DNA from: Anaerolineaceae bacterium
GTDB taxonomy: Bacteria > Chloroflexota > Anaerolineae > Aggregatilineales > Phototrophicaceae
Assembly (NCBI GenBank): GCA_016124855.1
Contig: WGMX01000038.1
Coordinates: 1-64,000, forward strand
Direction: 5' to 3'
Length of the DNA stretch: 64,000 nucleotides
The position numbers and the translations under genes are program-made. Numbering within the stretch: the first letter of the stretch is position 1; the number at the start of each line of letters is the position of its first letter. The notes beneath the pieces are model-generated. The model ran no database searches, had not been told where the DNA came from, and saw only the letters and a program-made list of their open reading frames with translations. This document shows positions 8,972 to 17,096 of the stretch, one piece after another.

Positions 8972-9925
8972 TTACTCCTTCGAGATGCCGGAGACGCGGA
9001 TATAGATGATGGAGAAGGTCATCAAAATAAGAAGCATGACCACCGATAATGCGCCCGCGTAACCAAAGTCGAAGCTCTGGTAAGCAGTTTGAAAGGCATA
9101 AGAGGAAAGTAATTCGGTGGCGTGTCCCGGTCCACCGTTGGTTAAGATAACAATCAGGTCGGGCGAGTTAACCATACCAATGACACGCAGCACGACTACA
9201 GCCACGATAATGGGGCGAAGCAGCGGCAGTGTAATATGCAGGAACTGCCGCCAGCGTGTCGCCCCATCGACCGCAGCGGCTTCATACAAGTCTTCGGGGA
9301 TGCCCTGCAAACCGGCGAGCAGCAGCAGTGCGAAAAATGGAAAACCTTGCCACAACGCGACCAGTAACGCCGCTGGAAAAGCCGTATTTGGATCGGCAAA
9401 CCATGCCTTATAACTTTGAATGATTCCGAGTTTGACCATGATGTCATTTAGCACACCCAGCCGCGAATCGAGCAGCAGTACCCACATGTTACCAGCCACG
9501 ACGGATGGCAAAAACCAAGGAATTAAGACCAACGTGCGTGCCAACTGCATCCCGCGCAGCTTTCGATTCAAGGCGAGGGCAGTAATCATCCCTAATGAAA
9601 ATTGACTTAGAATGCCACCGACGACCCACCACAACGTATTGAGAGATGCCTTGACGAATACCGGGTCTTTCAACAGTTCAGCATAATGCTCCAGCCCGAT
9701 GAAGCCGCTCAACTTGGGACGATTCAGCCGCATCTCCTGAAAGCTAAGCAAGATACCTGAAAAAATCGGGTATATCACGATTATCAACACCAGAATTAGG
9801 CTGGGTGCAATTAAGAGATATGCCCAATGATGCCGCTCGGAAAGTGAGGATAGAAAATGAATTGGATTGAGGTCTATCCGACGGGATAAGCGAGGATTCT
9901 CGATATCTTGTTTAATAATGTTCAT
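8972..9925 (-). CDS. CUT1 sugar ABC transporter permease, MalF-like
   Basis: A 317-residue permease with a roughly 35-residue cytosolic N-terminus before the first span, about six spans in all, and an EAA loop EAAAVDGAT. The late segment LTNGGP is typical of MalF/UgpA-type permeases. It is the first gene after a 150-base gap carrying a possible promoter (9976-10004), so the three-gene transporter 6796-9925 may have its own transcript. Confidence 0.92.
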   Translation of the reverse strand: MNIIKQDIENPRLSRRIDLNPIHFLSSLSERHHWAYLLIAPSLILVLIIVIYPIFSGILLSFQEMRLNRPKLSGFIGLEHYAELLKDPVFVKASLNTLWWVVGGILSQFSLGMITALALNRKLRGMQLARTLVLIPWFLPSVVAGNMWVLLLDSRLGVLNDIMVKLGIIQSYKAWFADPNTAFPAALLVALWQGFPFFALLLLAGLQGIPEDLYEAAAVDGATRWRQFLHITLPLLRPIIVAVVVLRVIGMVNSPDLIVILTNGGPGHATELLSSYAFQTAYQSFDFGYAGALSVVMLLILMTFSIIYIRVSGISKE

Positions 9926-9975
9926 TAATTCTCACTCAAAAAATTCAAAATTCGATTTATAATTTATAAATTCAC

Positions 9976-10004
9976 ACTGTACCATGACGGTGTTCATTAC
10001 GCAA
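9976..10004 (-). promoter_or_regulatory. Possible promoter for the transporter at 6796-9925
   Basis: On the minus strand TTGCGT (9999-10004) and TACAGT (9976-9981) are 17 bases apart, each matching four of six consensus positions. TTCACA and TGTGAA flank it as an inverted pair (9971-9976 and 10012-10017), which could be an operator. The matches are moderate, so this is tentative. Confidence 0.35.
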
Positions 10005-10024
10005 CCAGCACTGTGAATTGGTAT

Positions 10025-10063
10025 AGAGCCTGCCTGATGACTCATTACTGCCCTGCAGGCTCT
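10025..10063 (-). terminator. Hairpin after an SDR gene, possible terminator
   Basis: AGAGCCTGC (10025-10033) pairs perfectly with GCAGGCTCT (10055-10063), a 9-bp GC-rich stem. It starts 17 bases beyond the stop of the minus-strand dehydrogenase gene at 10080. The following bases on the minus strand are not U-rich, so it may be a weak or Rho-assisted terminator separating two transporter operons. Confidence 0.45.
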
Positions 10064-10079
10064 TGTCCTTTGTAAACCT

Positions 10080-10841
10080 TCAGCGTGTGAACAATGCCCC
10101 GCGTAGATAATCCGCTTCGTCAGAGATCATGAAGGCAATGATTTTGGCGACACCTTCTGGCACACCATAATTCTGGCGGGCTTTTTCCATCGCATCTTCC
10201 ACCGAACGTCCGTCGCGTTGTGCCGCCGCGACATCAACCGATAGTTTCATCTGAGTCACGATGTTGCCGGGGCAAAGGGTGTTGACACGGACATTCCGGT
10301 CTTTGAGATGATTGGCTAAGGTCATCGAGAAACCGTTTGCGCCGCCTTTGCTCGCGCCATAAGCCAGTGACGAACTCGGCCCGATTACCCCTGCGCCGGA
10401 TGCCACATTAATGATCACCGCCGAGTCACTTTCGACCAAGAGCGGTGTGGCATATTTGGCGCATAAAAACGATCCTTTGACGTTAACATCCATGGTTAAT
10501 TCGAACTCTTCCAGCGGCAGTTCTTCGGGTTGCAGCCATGGGCCGCGTAATACGCCCGCCGCACAGACCATTTTGTCCAAACGTCCATGCTTCTGCTTGA
10601 TAGAGTCCATCAAAGCGCTGACACTTTCTGCACTCCGTACGTCGGTTTGGATAAAGTCGATTTGTCCACCTTGTGCGCGTATGGCTGCCGCGCTTCGTTC
10701 GCCAGCTTCGGCGTTCATGTCAGCAGTGACGACAACTGCGCCCCGCTCTACACATAGCTTTGCGGTCGCCTCGCCAATGCCATTTGCGCCGCCGGTAATC
10801 AAAACTACTTTGCCTGTCAAATCAAGAGGAACTGATGTCAT
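10080..10841 (-). CDS. SDR family oxidoreductase with shortened C-terminus
   Basis: A 253-residue SDR with TGGANGIG near residue 16 and YGASK near residue 158. The protein stops at GALFTR, just where related enzymes continue into the conserved VDGG tail, so about 6-10 residues of the cofactor-proximal C-terminus are missing. This may reflect a natural variant or a recent frameshift. It ends a run of SDR, isomerase-like and SDR genes downstream of a CUT1 transporter, suggesting sequential oxidation and isomerisation of an imported sugar. Confidence 0.85.
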   Translation of the reverse strand: MTSVPLDLTGKVVLITGGANGIGEATAKLCVERGAVVVTADMNAEAGERSAAAIRAQGGQIDFIQTDVRSAESVSALMDSIKQKHGRLDKMVCAAGVLRGPWLQPEELPLEEFELTMDVNVKGSFLCAKYATPLLVESDSAVIINVASGAGVIGPSSSLAYGASKGGANGFSMTLANHLKDRNVRVNTLCPGNIVTQMKLSVDVAAAQRDGRSVEDAMEKARQNYGVPEGVAKIIAFMISDEADYLRGALFTR

Positions 10842-10882
10842 GAGTGGTAATCCTTCGTGTAAGTTGAGTTAAGAACGAGCAT

Positions 10883-11743
10883 TCAATTTAAAATTGGAAT
10901 ATTGAGCTGCTTTAGTTTCTCCCGTACAAAAACGTTGGCTCGCGGAATTTGACTTTCTGGTAAATGTTCGATGAAGCCGTAACCTTCTGGCAGTGTTTCC
11001 TCGAAGCGCCGGAAGAAGGTGTCGAAATCAAAAATACCATCACCGGGAATAGTTTCGCTGATGTGGACGACATGCCGATCTTCCACATAGACATCTTTGA
11101 TATGGGCGGCAGCGACATAGGAACCAAGAACGTCAAATAGTTCATTCAGTAAATCGGTTGTGTGATGCGCTGTGCGAAGATCAGGAATGAAGTTAATAGG
11201 ATCCATGTTGACCTTAATCCATTTCGATCCGGTCGCCTCGATAATCCGCCGCACGGCAGTCGCGCTGTTGAGTGTCGAGGTCACATGACATTCGAGCGCA
11301 ATCGGTACGCCGTATGTTTCGCAAACGGATGTGATTTCGCGCAAACTGCGAACCAGACGTTCTTCGGTAGCTGGCGAATCATTTTCGGGATGAGGCCACC
11401 ATGCACCGCGTGGATTCAAACTGGTCGGACGAATCCCGACCATATCCGCGCCCAAAAGCGATGCCAAGCGAATAATTTCCTGTGCTGTACTGACGCCGGA
11501 TTGTCTGACTGGTTCGTCGGATGTGATAATGGAGTCATACCAGCCCCAAAACTGGATTATGCGAATACCTTGCTGCTCCAAAATAGACTTTGCGCGGTGG
11601 CAAGTCTCTGCTGATACCTTTTGTGGTTCGCCTGCGAGATGCGCGCCGACACCTGTAAAACCCAGTTCAGCGATCTTCCTTGCCAGACGCTCATCTACAT
11701 CGTCCAAATTACCGGGCATCATACCCGTCACACCTAAACGCAT
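10883..11743 (-). CDS. Sugar phosphate isomerase/epimerase-like TIM-barrel protein
   Basis: A 286-residue protein of the xylose-isomerase-like TIM-barrel superfamily. The conserved acidic and histidine ligands appear as the ALECH segment, NMDPIN and AAHIKD, in the order expected for the divalent-metal site. The start is the ATG at 11741-11743, preceded by AAGGA and 20 bases after the upstream stop. A longer frame reaching 11854 would overlap the neighbouring gene. Flanked by two SDR genes, it probably isomerises or epimerises the oxidised sugar. It is too short for a typical RhaI or XylA enzyme. Confidence 0.85.
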   Translation of the reverse strand: MRLGVTGMMPGNLDDVDERLARKIAELGFTGVGAHLAGEPQKVSAETCHRAKSILEQQGIRIIQFWGWYDSIITSDEPVRQSGVSTAQEIIRLASLLGADMVGIRPTSLNPRGAWWPHPENDSPATEERLVRSLREITSVCETYGVPIALECHVTSTLNSATAVRRIIEATGSKWIKVNMDPINFIPDLRTAHHTTDLLNELFDVLGSYVAAAHIKDVYVEDRHVVHISETIPGDGIFDFDTFFRRFEETLPEGYGFIEHLPESQIPRANVFVREKLKQLNIPILN

Positions 11744-11762
11744 ATATGTAAATCCTTCTGCT

Positions 11763-12512
11763 TCATGCCAACATCGCGCCCGCGTCCGCCACAACGATGC
11801 TGCCCGTGATAGCACCGGACTCGTCACTGACCAAATGCAGAGCTGCTGCCGCAATTTGCTCAGGCGTGATTAGGTAACCCTGTTCTTTCATGCCGTCAAT
11901 CGCGCTCGAATCACCACCGCGTACTTCAATGTCTCGATGTAGTGCAGGGGTATCTACCGCGCCCGGACACAAACAGTTGACGCGAATACGATGCGGATGC
12001 AGTTCTTGTGCCAGACTTTTGGTCATGGTGATGAGACCTGCTTTGGCGGTGCTGTACGGTAGATTGGGCGAAAACACTTTAATGCCCGCCGTCGAACTGA
12101 TATTCAAAATGGTGCCGTTAGCGGCCTTGAGCGCGGGAAGTGCCGCCTGCACCAATAGGAAGGGCGCACGAAGATTGACGGCCATCAAAAAATCCCACTC
12201 AGGAACACTGATTTCCTCAATCACTTTGGGCAGAAAGGTCGCCGCGTTGTTGACCAAAATATCTAGCCGTCCACAGCGTTCAGTCGCTGTTTGTACAGCG
12301 CGCACAATCTCAACTGGTTCGGCGAGATTGGCTTGCACAAAAGAGGCTTTCCTGCTTTGGTGATGAATTTTAGCTGCCGCAATTTCACCGCGTGCAGCAT
12401 CCTGATCAACCAGAACAACTGCCGCACCTTCTGCTGCAAATCGTTCAGCAATAGCTAAACCAATTCCGCTTGCTGCACCTGTAATCAAGGCCGCTTTGTC
12501 TTTAAGCTGCAA
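11763..12512 (-). CDS. SDR family oxidoreductase
   Basis: A 249-residue classical SDR with TGAASGIG near residue 12, NNAA near residue 88 and YSTAK near residue 150. The terminal VDGG is altered to VADAG. The initiation codon is TTG at 12510-12512, chosen because the protein then begins at the normal distance from the nucleotide-binding motif. It follows a MalG-like gene by 29 bases and precedes the TIM-barrel gene by 20 bases, so it is part of one operon. Substrate unknown. Confidence 0.88.
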   Translation of the reverse strand: MQLKDKAALITGAASGIGLAIAERFAAEGAAVVLVDQDAARGEIAAAKIHHQSRKASFVQANLAEPVEIVRAVQTATERCGRLDILVNNAATFLPKVIEEISVPEWDFLMAVNLRAPFLLVQAALPALKAANGTILNISSTAGIKVFSPNLPYSTAKAGLITMTKSLAQELHPHRIRVNCLCPGAVDTPALHRDIEVRGGDSSAIDGMKEQGYLITPEQIAAAALHLVSDESGAITGSIVVADAGAMLA

Positions 12513-12541
12513 AGTTTAGTCCCTTTCGTGAAGCTTTCAGC

Positions 12542-13453
12542 TTATGCCTTGAGCGCACCGGACATAATGCCGCTGACCAACCAGCGTTGGAAAATGAAGA
12601 AAATAATGACCAGTGGAATGGTTGCAATCACGCTGCCTGCCGCCATGACACCGTATTGTGGAACGGAAAGTGTTGCCCCTTTGAACAAGGACAACACCAG
12701 CGGCACGGTATACATATCGGCACTGTTAAAGATGATGTTAGAGTAGATGTAGTCATTCCACGCGTTCATAAAATTCAAGATGCCAAAGACCGCCAGAGCC
12801 GGTGTAATCAATGGCAGAACGATGCGCCAGTAGGTTCCAAATAATGACGCGCCATCAATAGCTGCCGCGTCCATCAGTTCGTCCGGTACAGTCGCCACGA
12901 TGATTTGTCGCATTAGAAACACGCCGAATGCTGGAGCCCACCATGGAATCCACAACGGCCAAAAGGTGTTGATCCAACCCAGACGCGACATCAAAAGGAA
13001 GAAGGGAACGATGGTGCTTTGATAGGGCAGCATCATCGTCACCAACACGCCAACGAACAATGCGTTTCTGCCGGGAAAACGACGTTTTGCAAAAACGAAC
13101 CCGACCAGCGACGTAAAAAACAAAGCGGGTATCGTTTGTCCGACTGCCAGCGCCATACTGTTGAACAACGCTCGGATGAAGGGTGTTTTGATCTGGATAT
13201 CATCACCAACGATGCCGGTAAATAATGAAACGTAATTGCCTGTGATGAATGGATCGGGCCACAGATGCGGCGTGACCGAGTTCAGTGCATTGCGTTCCAT
13301 AAAAGAGGCGACCAACATGGCATAAAACGGGAATACAAAAAACAGAGTCAATATCCCAAGAAAAAGATAGACCAAGAAGCGTTTAGAAACGTTCCCCAAA
13401 CTGAGCCGGGGTTTGTTGCTGGCTTTAGACTGTGGCATGGATAAGGTTGTCAT
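12542..13453 (-). CDS. CUT1 sugar ABC transporter permease, MalG-like
   Basis: A 303-residue permease with a basic N-terminal tail, about six membrane spans and an EAA-type loop DAAAIDGAS. It begins immediately after the MalF-like gene (stop at 13455), indicating translational coupling. It belongs with the binding protein at 14489-15817. The transporter is the first of the three in the direction of transcription and the closest to the GntR regulator. Confidence 0.92.
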   Translation of the reverse strand: MTTLSMPQSKASNKPRLSLGNVSKRFLVYLFLGILTLFFVFPFYAMLVASFMERNALNSVTPHLWPDPFITGNYVSLFTGIVGDDIQIKTPFIRALFNSMALAVGQTIPALFFTSLVGFVFAKRRFPGRNALFVGVLVTMMLPYQSTIVPFFLLMSRLGWINTFWPLWIPWWAPAFGVFLMRQIIVATVPDELMDAAAIDGASLFGTYWRIVLPLITPALAVFGILNFMNAWNDYIYSNIIFNSADMYTVPLVLSLFKGATLSVPQYGVMAAGSVIATIPLVIIFFIFQRWLVSGIMSGALKA

Positions 13454-13454
13454 A

Positions 13455-14405
13455 TTAAGCCTCCACCACGCGGGTTATACGAAGCTGGATGAGCGAGATG
13501 ACGATGACCAACACACCGATAATGAAACCGAGTGCCGTGGCTTCGCCATAACGCGCAGATTGGAAGGCTGTTGAATATTGAATGGTGTTGAGTGTGGCGA
13601 CGCTCTGGTTTGGCCCGAGTCCCTGTGTGCTGGAAAACAGCAGCCATGGTTGAGAGAACAAATTTAACAGTCCGATAGTCGCTGTTATGCCGACGAATAA
13701 AATCACACCGCGCATCATCGGTACAGTGATGAGGAAAAACTTTTGTAAGGTGTTTGCCCCATCCACGCTGGCTGCATCGTAAAGTTCCAGTGGAATCCCC
13801 TGTAGTCCACCCAACATGATGAGGACGTTATAACCTGCACCGCTCCAAAAAATCATCATCATCACCGCTGCCCGCGCCGGCCATGGTTCTCCTAACCAAC
13901 TGATACGCGGCAGTCCAACTGCCGATAACATCCCGTTGACCCAACCAAAATTGTCGTTCAGAAGCAGTTGGAAAATAATAGCGACAATGACGGCTGAGGT
14001 TACATAAGGTAGGAAAAACAGCACGCGAAACACACGCCGTCCGATGACTTTAGGACTGTTGAGGATGGTCGCTAGAATCAACGTGCCGCCAACGATAATC
14101 GGCAGCATGATCACCAAAAAGATGAGCGAATTTCCCAACGCATTCCAGATGCGGTCACTGTTCAGCAGACGTTCGTAGTTACCTAATCCGAACCATTTGG
14201 GTTCACCAATACCCTGCCATTTTTGAAAACTCAACCATAGTGACCAGACCAACGGATAACCGTGAAAAATCCCAAAGATTATAAAAAAGGGTGAAATAAG
14301 TAAGTATTCCATCCGATGTTTCCAGAGCGTGCGCCACAGCGAAACACGATTTCGCCGTTCTGACACCCGTAAATGGAGGCCGGACATTTCTTTTTGAGCA
14401 GTCAT
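13455..14405 (-). CDS. CUT1 sugar ABC transporter permease, MalF-like
   Basis: A permease of about 316 residues with six predicted spans and the loop DAASVDGAN. Two starts are possible: a GTG at 14417 and the ATG at 14403-14405. Neither has a strong ribosome-binding site. The ATG is preferred because the N-terminal tail is still ample. The gene lies about 70 bases after the binding-protein gene and is coupled to the MalG-like gene downstream. Confidence 0.9.
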   Translation of the reverse strand: MTAQKEMSGLHLRVSERRNRVSLWRTLWKHRMEYLLISPFFIIFGIFHGYPLVWSLWLSFQKWQGIGEPKWFGLGNYERLLNSDRIWNALGNSLIFLVIMLPIIVGGTLILATILNSPKVIGRRVFRVLFFLPYVTSAVIVAIIFQLLLNDNFGWVNGMLSAVGLPRISWLGEPWPARAAVMMMIFWSGAGYNVLIMLGGLQGIPLELYDAASVDGANTLQKFFLITVPMMRGVILFVGITATIGLLNLFSQPWLLFSSTQGLGPNQSVATLNTIQYSTAFQSARYGEATALGFIIGVLVIVISLIQLRITRVVEA

Positions 14406-14488
14406 AATCGAGGTCACTTTCTACTGGTAAACAAAACATTCAAGGGTGCATCTATTTCAGATACACCCTGATGTAGTTTTGAATTCCG

Positions 14489-15817
14489 TTACGCCTGATA
14501 ATCGGGCAGTACTTCGTTGACCTGATCTGCGAGTTTCTTCATGGTCTCTTCAATATCAGCTCCACCGGTAATCATCGAATCCATTGCCGGCACGAGGATT
14601 TCATTGGTTGCGGCGCCATAAACGGCGGTACGGCAGAAAGTTGTGCTCAGTTCTTTCGCCAGATTCAACCAGACCGGACCGATTTTTTGGTCACCAAACA
14701 ATTTGGTCTGAATGTCTTGGAAGGGACCTTCTAGATAAGGCAGATAGGCAGGGATAATGCCCCAATTACCGGCGGCTGTTGCGCCTTCCATTGAACCAAA
14801 CGCGAACTCCATAAACGTCTTCACGAGGTCGGGGTTTTGGGTAGTTGCCGGGGAAATCAAGGTTGCGCCGCCCCAAACGCCCGTACGTGAGCCACCTTCG
14901 ACCGCACGCGGGAACGGAGCCAAACGCCATTTGCCCAGAACGCTTGCATCAACATTGCTTTCCCAGAAACCGCGCCCCCATGCTGGTACGAGATCAAGCA
15001 CCAACTGTCCGGTATTGATGGCATTCCAATATTCCGGTGTCCAGAAGTCGGCTTGTAAAGTTGCGCCCGTGTCATAAATCTTCTTGATGAGCTTGGTGGC
15101 GTTGATGCCGGCTTCGTCGGCTATTGTGATCTCTTGATTATCGCAGCTTGCTGGCCCTGAACCGCCGTACTGGGCGTCAAACCATGTCCACTGAGCGCCT
15201 GCTACGAATGTGCCGCCTTTTGGATACAGCACCGCGTTCTTACCGCCCGCCGCAATCTTCGTGAGAATGTCGAGGAAGTCCGGCTCGTACATCATGTCGT
15301 CGGGAATCTCGATGCCCATCTCTTTGAGTAAATCTTCACGGTAATAAATGCCGCTGGTTGAAAGATCACCCGGCATACCGAAATACGCATCTTTCGAGAG
15401 TACATACGCCTCAGCCAGCTTACCGGGTATGAATTTATCTTTTTGTTTCTCGATAATGTCAGTGGTTTCAAGCAGCGCGTCTTGGCTGCCATAAAGCTGC
15501 ACGGCATCGGCTTCTGCCCAATAAAGATCAGGTGCGCCAGTTCCTGCTGCCATCGCCGTCTTGAACTTGGCGGCATGATCTTCAATTTGCTGCCAATCGA
15601 GGACGACGTTCGGATATTTTTTGAGGAAGGCTTCTCGAATCAGGTTTAGTGGATGATCGCCGTGTCCCCAGAAGGTGAGTGTTCCGGTCAATGATGGGTC
15701 GGGGGCATCTTGCGCCAGAGTCAATAAACTGCCAGCCTGTGAAGCCATCACTAATCCAGCAGTGGATGCGCCAGCCAACTTAAGAAAATCACGACGGGAC
15801 AATTTCTTTTGAAACAT
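14489..15817 (-). CDS. Extracellular sugar-binding protein of a CUT1 ABC transporter (Tat signal)
   Basis: A 442-residue solute-binding protein. The N-terminus MFQKKLSRRDFLK has the twin-arginine motif, then a hydrophobic segment to about residue 32, so it is a Tat substrate that stays outside the membrane. The body shows the family-1 pattern, with TFWGHGDHP early and a GVWGG segment in the second lobe. It is the first transporter gene after the GntR regulator, so the regulator may respond to its substrate or a metabolite of it. Confidence 0.9.
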   Translation of the reverse strand: MFQKKLSRRDFLKLAGASTAGLVMASQAGSLLTLAQDAPDPSLTGTLTFWGHGDHPLNLIREAFLKKYPNVVLDWQQIEDHAAKFKTAMAAGTGAPDLYWAEADAVQLYGSQDALLETTDIIEKQKDKFIPGKLAEAYVLSKDAYFGMPGDLSTSGIYYREDLLKEMGIEIPDDMMYEPDFLDILTKIAAGGKNAVLYPKGGTFVAGAQWTWFDAQYGGSGPASCDNQEITIADEAGINATKLIKKIYDTGATLQADFWTPEYWNAINTGQLVLDLVPAWGRGFWESNVDASVLGKWRLAPFPRAVEGGSRTGVWGGATLISPATTQNPDLVKTFMEFAFGSMEGATAAGNWGIIPAYLPYLEGPFQDIQTKLFGDQKIGPVWLNLAKELSTTFCRTAVYGAATNEILVPAMDSMITGGADIEETMKKLADQVNEVLPDYQA

Positions 15818-15930
15818 GTTTTTCTCCTATATCACGTGTGTTCATTTATAATTTATAATTTGTCCTGCGAAAAAGTGATCTCGATAATTTTTCCTTTCAC
15901 TATTTCCTTAATGACGACCTCAGGTGGAGT

Positions 15931-15951
15931 TGTATTCGATAATGGAATACA
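15931..15951. promoter_or_regulatory. Inverted repeat TGTATTC-N7-GAATACA, candidate operator
   Basis: Perfect 7-bp arms with a 7-base spacer lie in the 154-base gap between the regulator's stop and the binding-protein start. The position, about 115 bases ahead of the binding-protein gene, suits a repressor or activator site. It does not match the FadR-type consensus, so a different regulator is possible. Confidence 0.4.
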
Positions 15952-15971
15952 TTCGATGGAAAAACTAGAAC

Positions 15972-16730
15972 CTAAATCAGACGGTCAATCTCAATCTCAA
16001 TCTGGCTTTCCGGACTGACCACATTGCGTAAGCTGGTTTCAATATGTTCGCTCATACTGCTGCGCGCTGCTTCTACGTCACGACGTGCCACCGCTAATGC
16101 GATTGCCTTATGCTGCTGTATGGATACGGCAAAGCGGTCTGGCGCGGGTTCAGGCATTTTGTTGCTGATGGCATTCCATACGATGCCGATGATCACTGCA
16201 ATCAAGATACCCAGTACGGCGTTTTGACTGGCTTCTGCCAGCAGTTGATGAAACTCGCGATCCAATTTTCCCCACTGCACCAACGATTCTTTATTGAGTT
16301 CAGACCCGTTTTCAAAAGTTATTTTTTCGAACCCATTTGCCAATTCAGTTAGGCGGCGGATTTGTGGGAGTGTTGCGTTCTGTGCAGCCAACGCCGCTGC
16401 TTGGGGTTCTAATAAACTACGCACGCCAAAAATATCTTCAGGGCGGATTTGCGAACGGTGGAACGCCAAGAGCAAGGCGTCAATCACCGGTTCGGTAAAG
16501 TCTGATGCCACCACCGAACCTTGCCCACGACTGATATTGACCAACTTACGCGAAGCTAATAGCTTAATGGCCTCGCGGACAACAGCCCGACTGACTTGAT
16601 ATTCGTCTTGAAGTTCACGCTCAGAAGGCAGCAGTGTTCCGCGCGGAAATTCCTGCGAAACAATCCGTTGGAGCATATTCTGCGCGATTTTGGTCGATAG
16701 TGTATCGTCCTGTTTGACCACGTTTTTCAA
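15972..16730 (-). CDS. GntR family transcriptional regulator, FadR/FCD subfamily
   Basis: A 252-residue DNA-binding regulator. Residues about 10-80 form the winged helix-turn-helix (LPSERELQDEYQVSRAVVREAI is typical). Residues about 100-235 form the all-helical FCD ligand domain, with D-x-x-FH in the REFH segment and later histidines that would bind a metal and a carboxylate ligand. The start codon is TTG, after GGGGAAAG. It is transcribed into the transporter cluster and has a FadR-like operator 35 bases upstream. FCD regulators often sense sugar acids, consistent with the many dehydrogenases nearby. Confidence 0.88.
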   Translation of the reverse strand: MKNVVKQDDTLSTKIAQNMLQRIVSQEFPRGTLLPSERELQDEYQVSRAVVREAIKLLASRKLVNISRGQGSVVASDFTEPVIDALLLAFHRSQIRPEDIFGVRSLLEPQAAALAAQNATLPQIRRLTELANGFEKITFENGSELNKESLVQWGKLDREFHQLLAEASQNAVLGILIAVIIGIVWNAISNKMPEPAPDRFAVSIQQHKAIALAVARRDVEAARSSMSEHIETSLRNVVSPESQIEIEIDRLI

Positions 16731-16764
16731 GCTGCTTTCCCCAAGATAGTAAAGATGGTATCAC

Positions 16765-16781
16765 AACTGGTCTGACAAGAC
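16765..16781. promoter_or_regulatory. FadR-type operator in front of the GntR/FCD gene
   Basis: AACTGGTCTGACAAGAC agrees well with the FadR-type palindrome AACTGGTCnGACCAGTT and contains an exact TnGTnnnACnA core. It starts about 35 bases ahead of the regulator's start codon, a position typical of autoregulation. The adjoining CAACTGACCA repeats part of the motif. Confidence 0.6.
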
Positions 16782-16863
16782 AACTGACCACACATTCGAA
16801 AATATAGGAACTGAAGTTTAAATGAATAAGGGATAAACGTCGTAAAAAAGGGCTCTGATGTCA

Positions 16864-16892
16864 TTGACATGTTACTTTTGTTGCGATATAAA
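16864..16892 (+). promoter_or_regulatory. Sigma-70-type promoter of the rha operon
   Basis: TTGACA (16864-16869), a 17-base spacer and TATAAA (16887-16892) form a near-consensus promoter on the plus strand. Transcription would begin near 16899, giving a leader of about 200 bases before rhaEW. Inverted repeats begin exactly at the start site, suggesting strong regulation. Confidence 0.7.
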
Positions 16893-16893
16893 A

Positions 16894-17042
16894 GAGTGTA
16901 GAACGAAAGCAAACGAAATCACACCGCTGACTCATTAAACATTGTTGCTTACGTTGCAGTCTACACTCGTCGCAGTACGTTACAATCACTCTACATAGCT
17001 GCCTGCGTTTGCTTTCGTGAGGGGAGGATACCCATCCTCCCC
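16894..17042. promoter_or_regulatory. Inverted repeats and hairpin in the rha leader
   Basis: ACGAAAGCAAACG (16903-16915) is perfectly inverted at 17006-17018, and GAGTGTAGA (16894-16902) is perfectly inverted at 16960-16968. A separate 8-bp hairpin GGGGAGGA/TCCTCCCC lies at 17021-17042, 55 bases before rhaEW. The arms overlap the predicted start site, so they may be looping operators for a sugar-responsive repressor, or they may fold in the leader RNA. Confidence 0.55.
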
Positions 17043-17096
17043 CTCCAAAAATAACGCCGAAAATTTTTAATATTTATAGCAAAACGGAAAAGAATT

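Noticed and set aside
10883..11743. L-rhamnose isomerase for the rha pathway
   Set aside because: The protein is only 286 residues, in a different operon on the other strand, and matches general isomerase/epimerase barrels rather than RhaA or RhaI.
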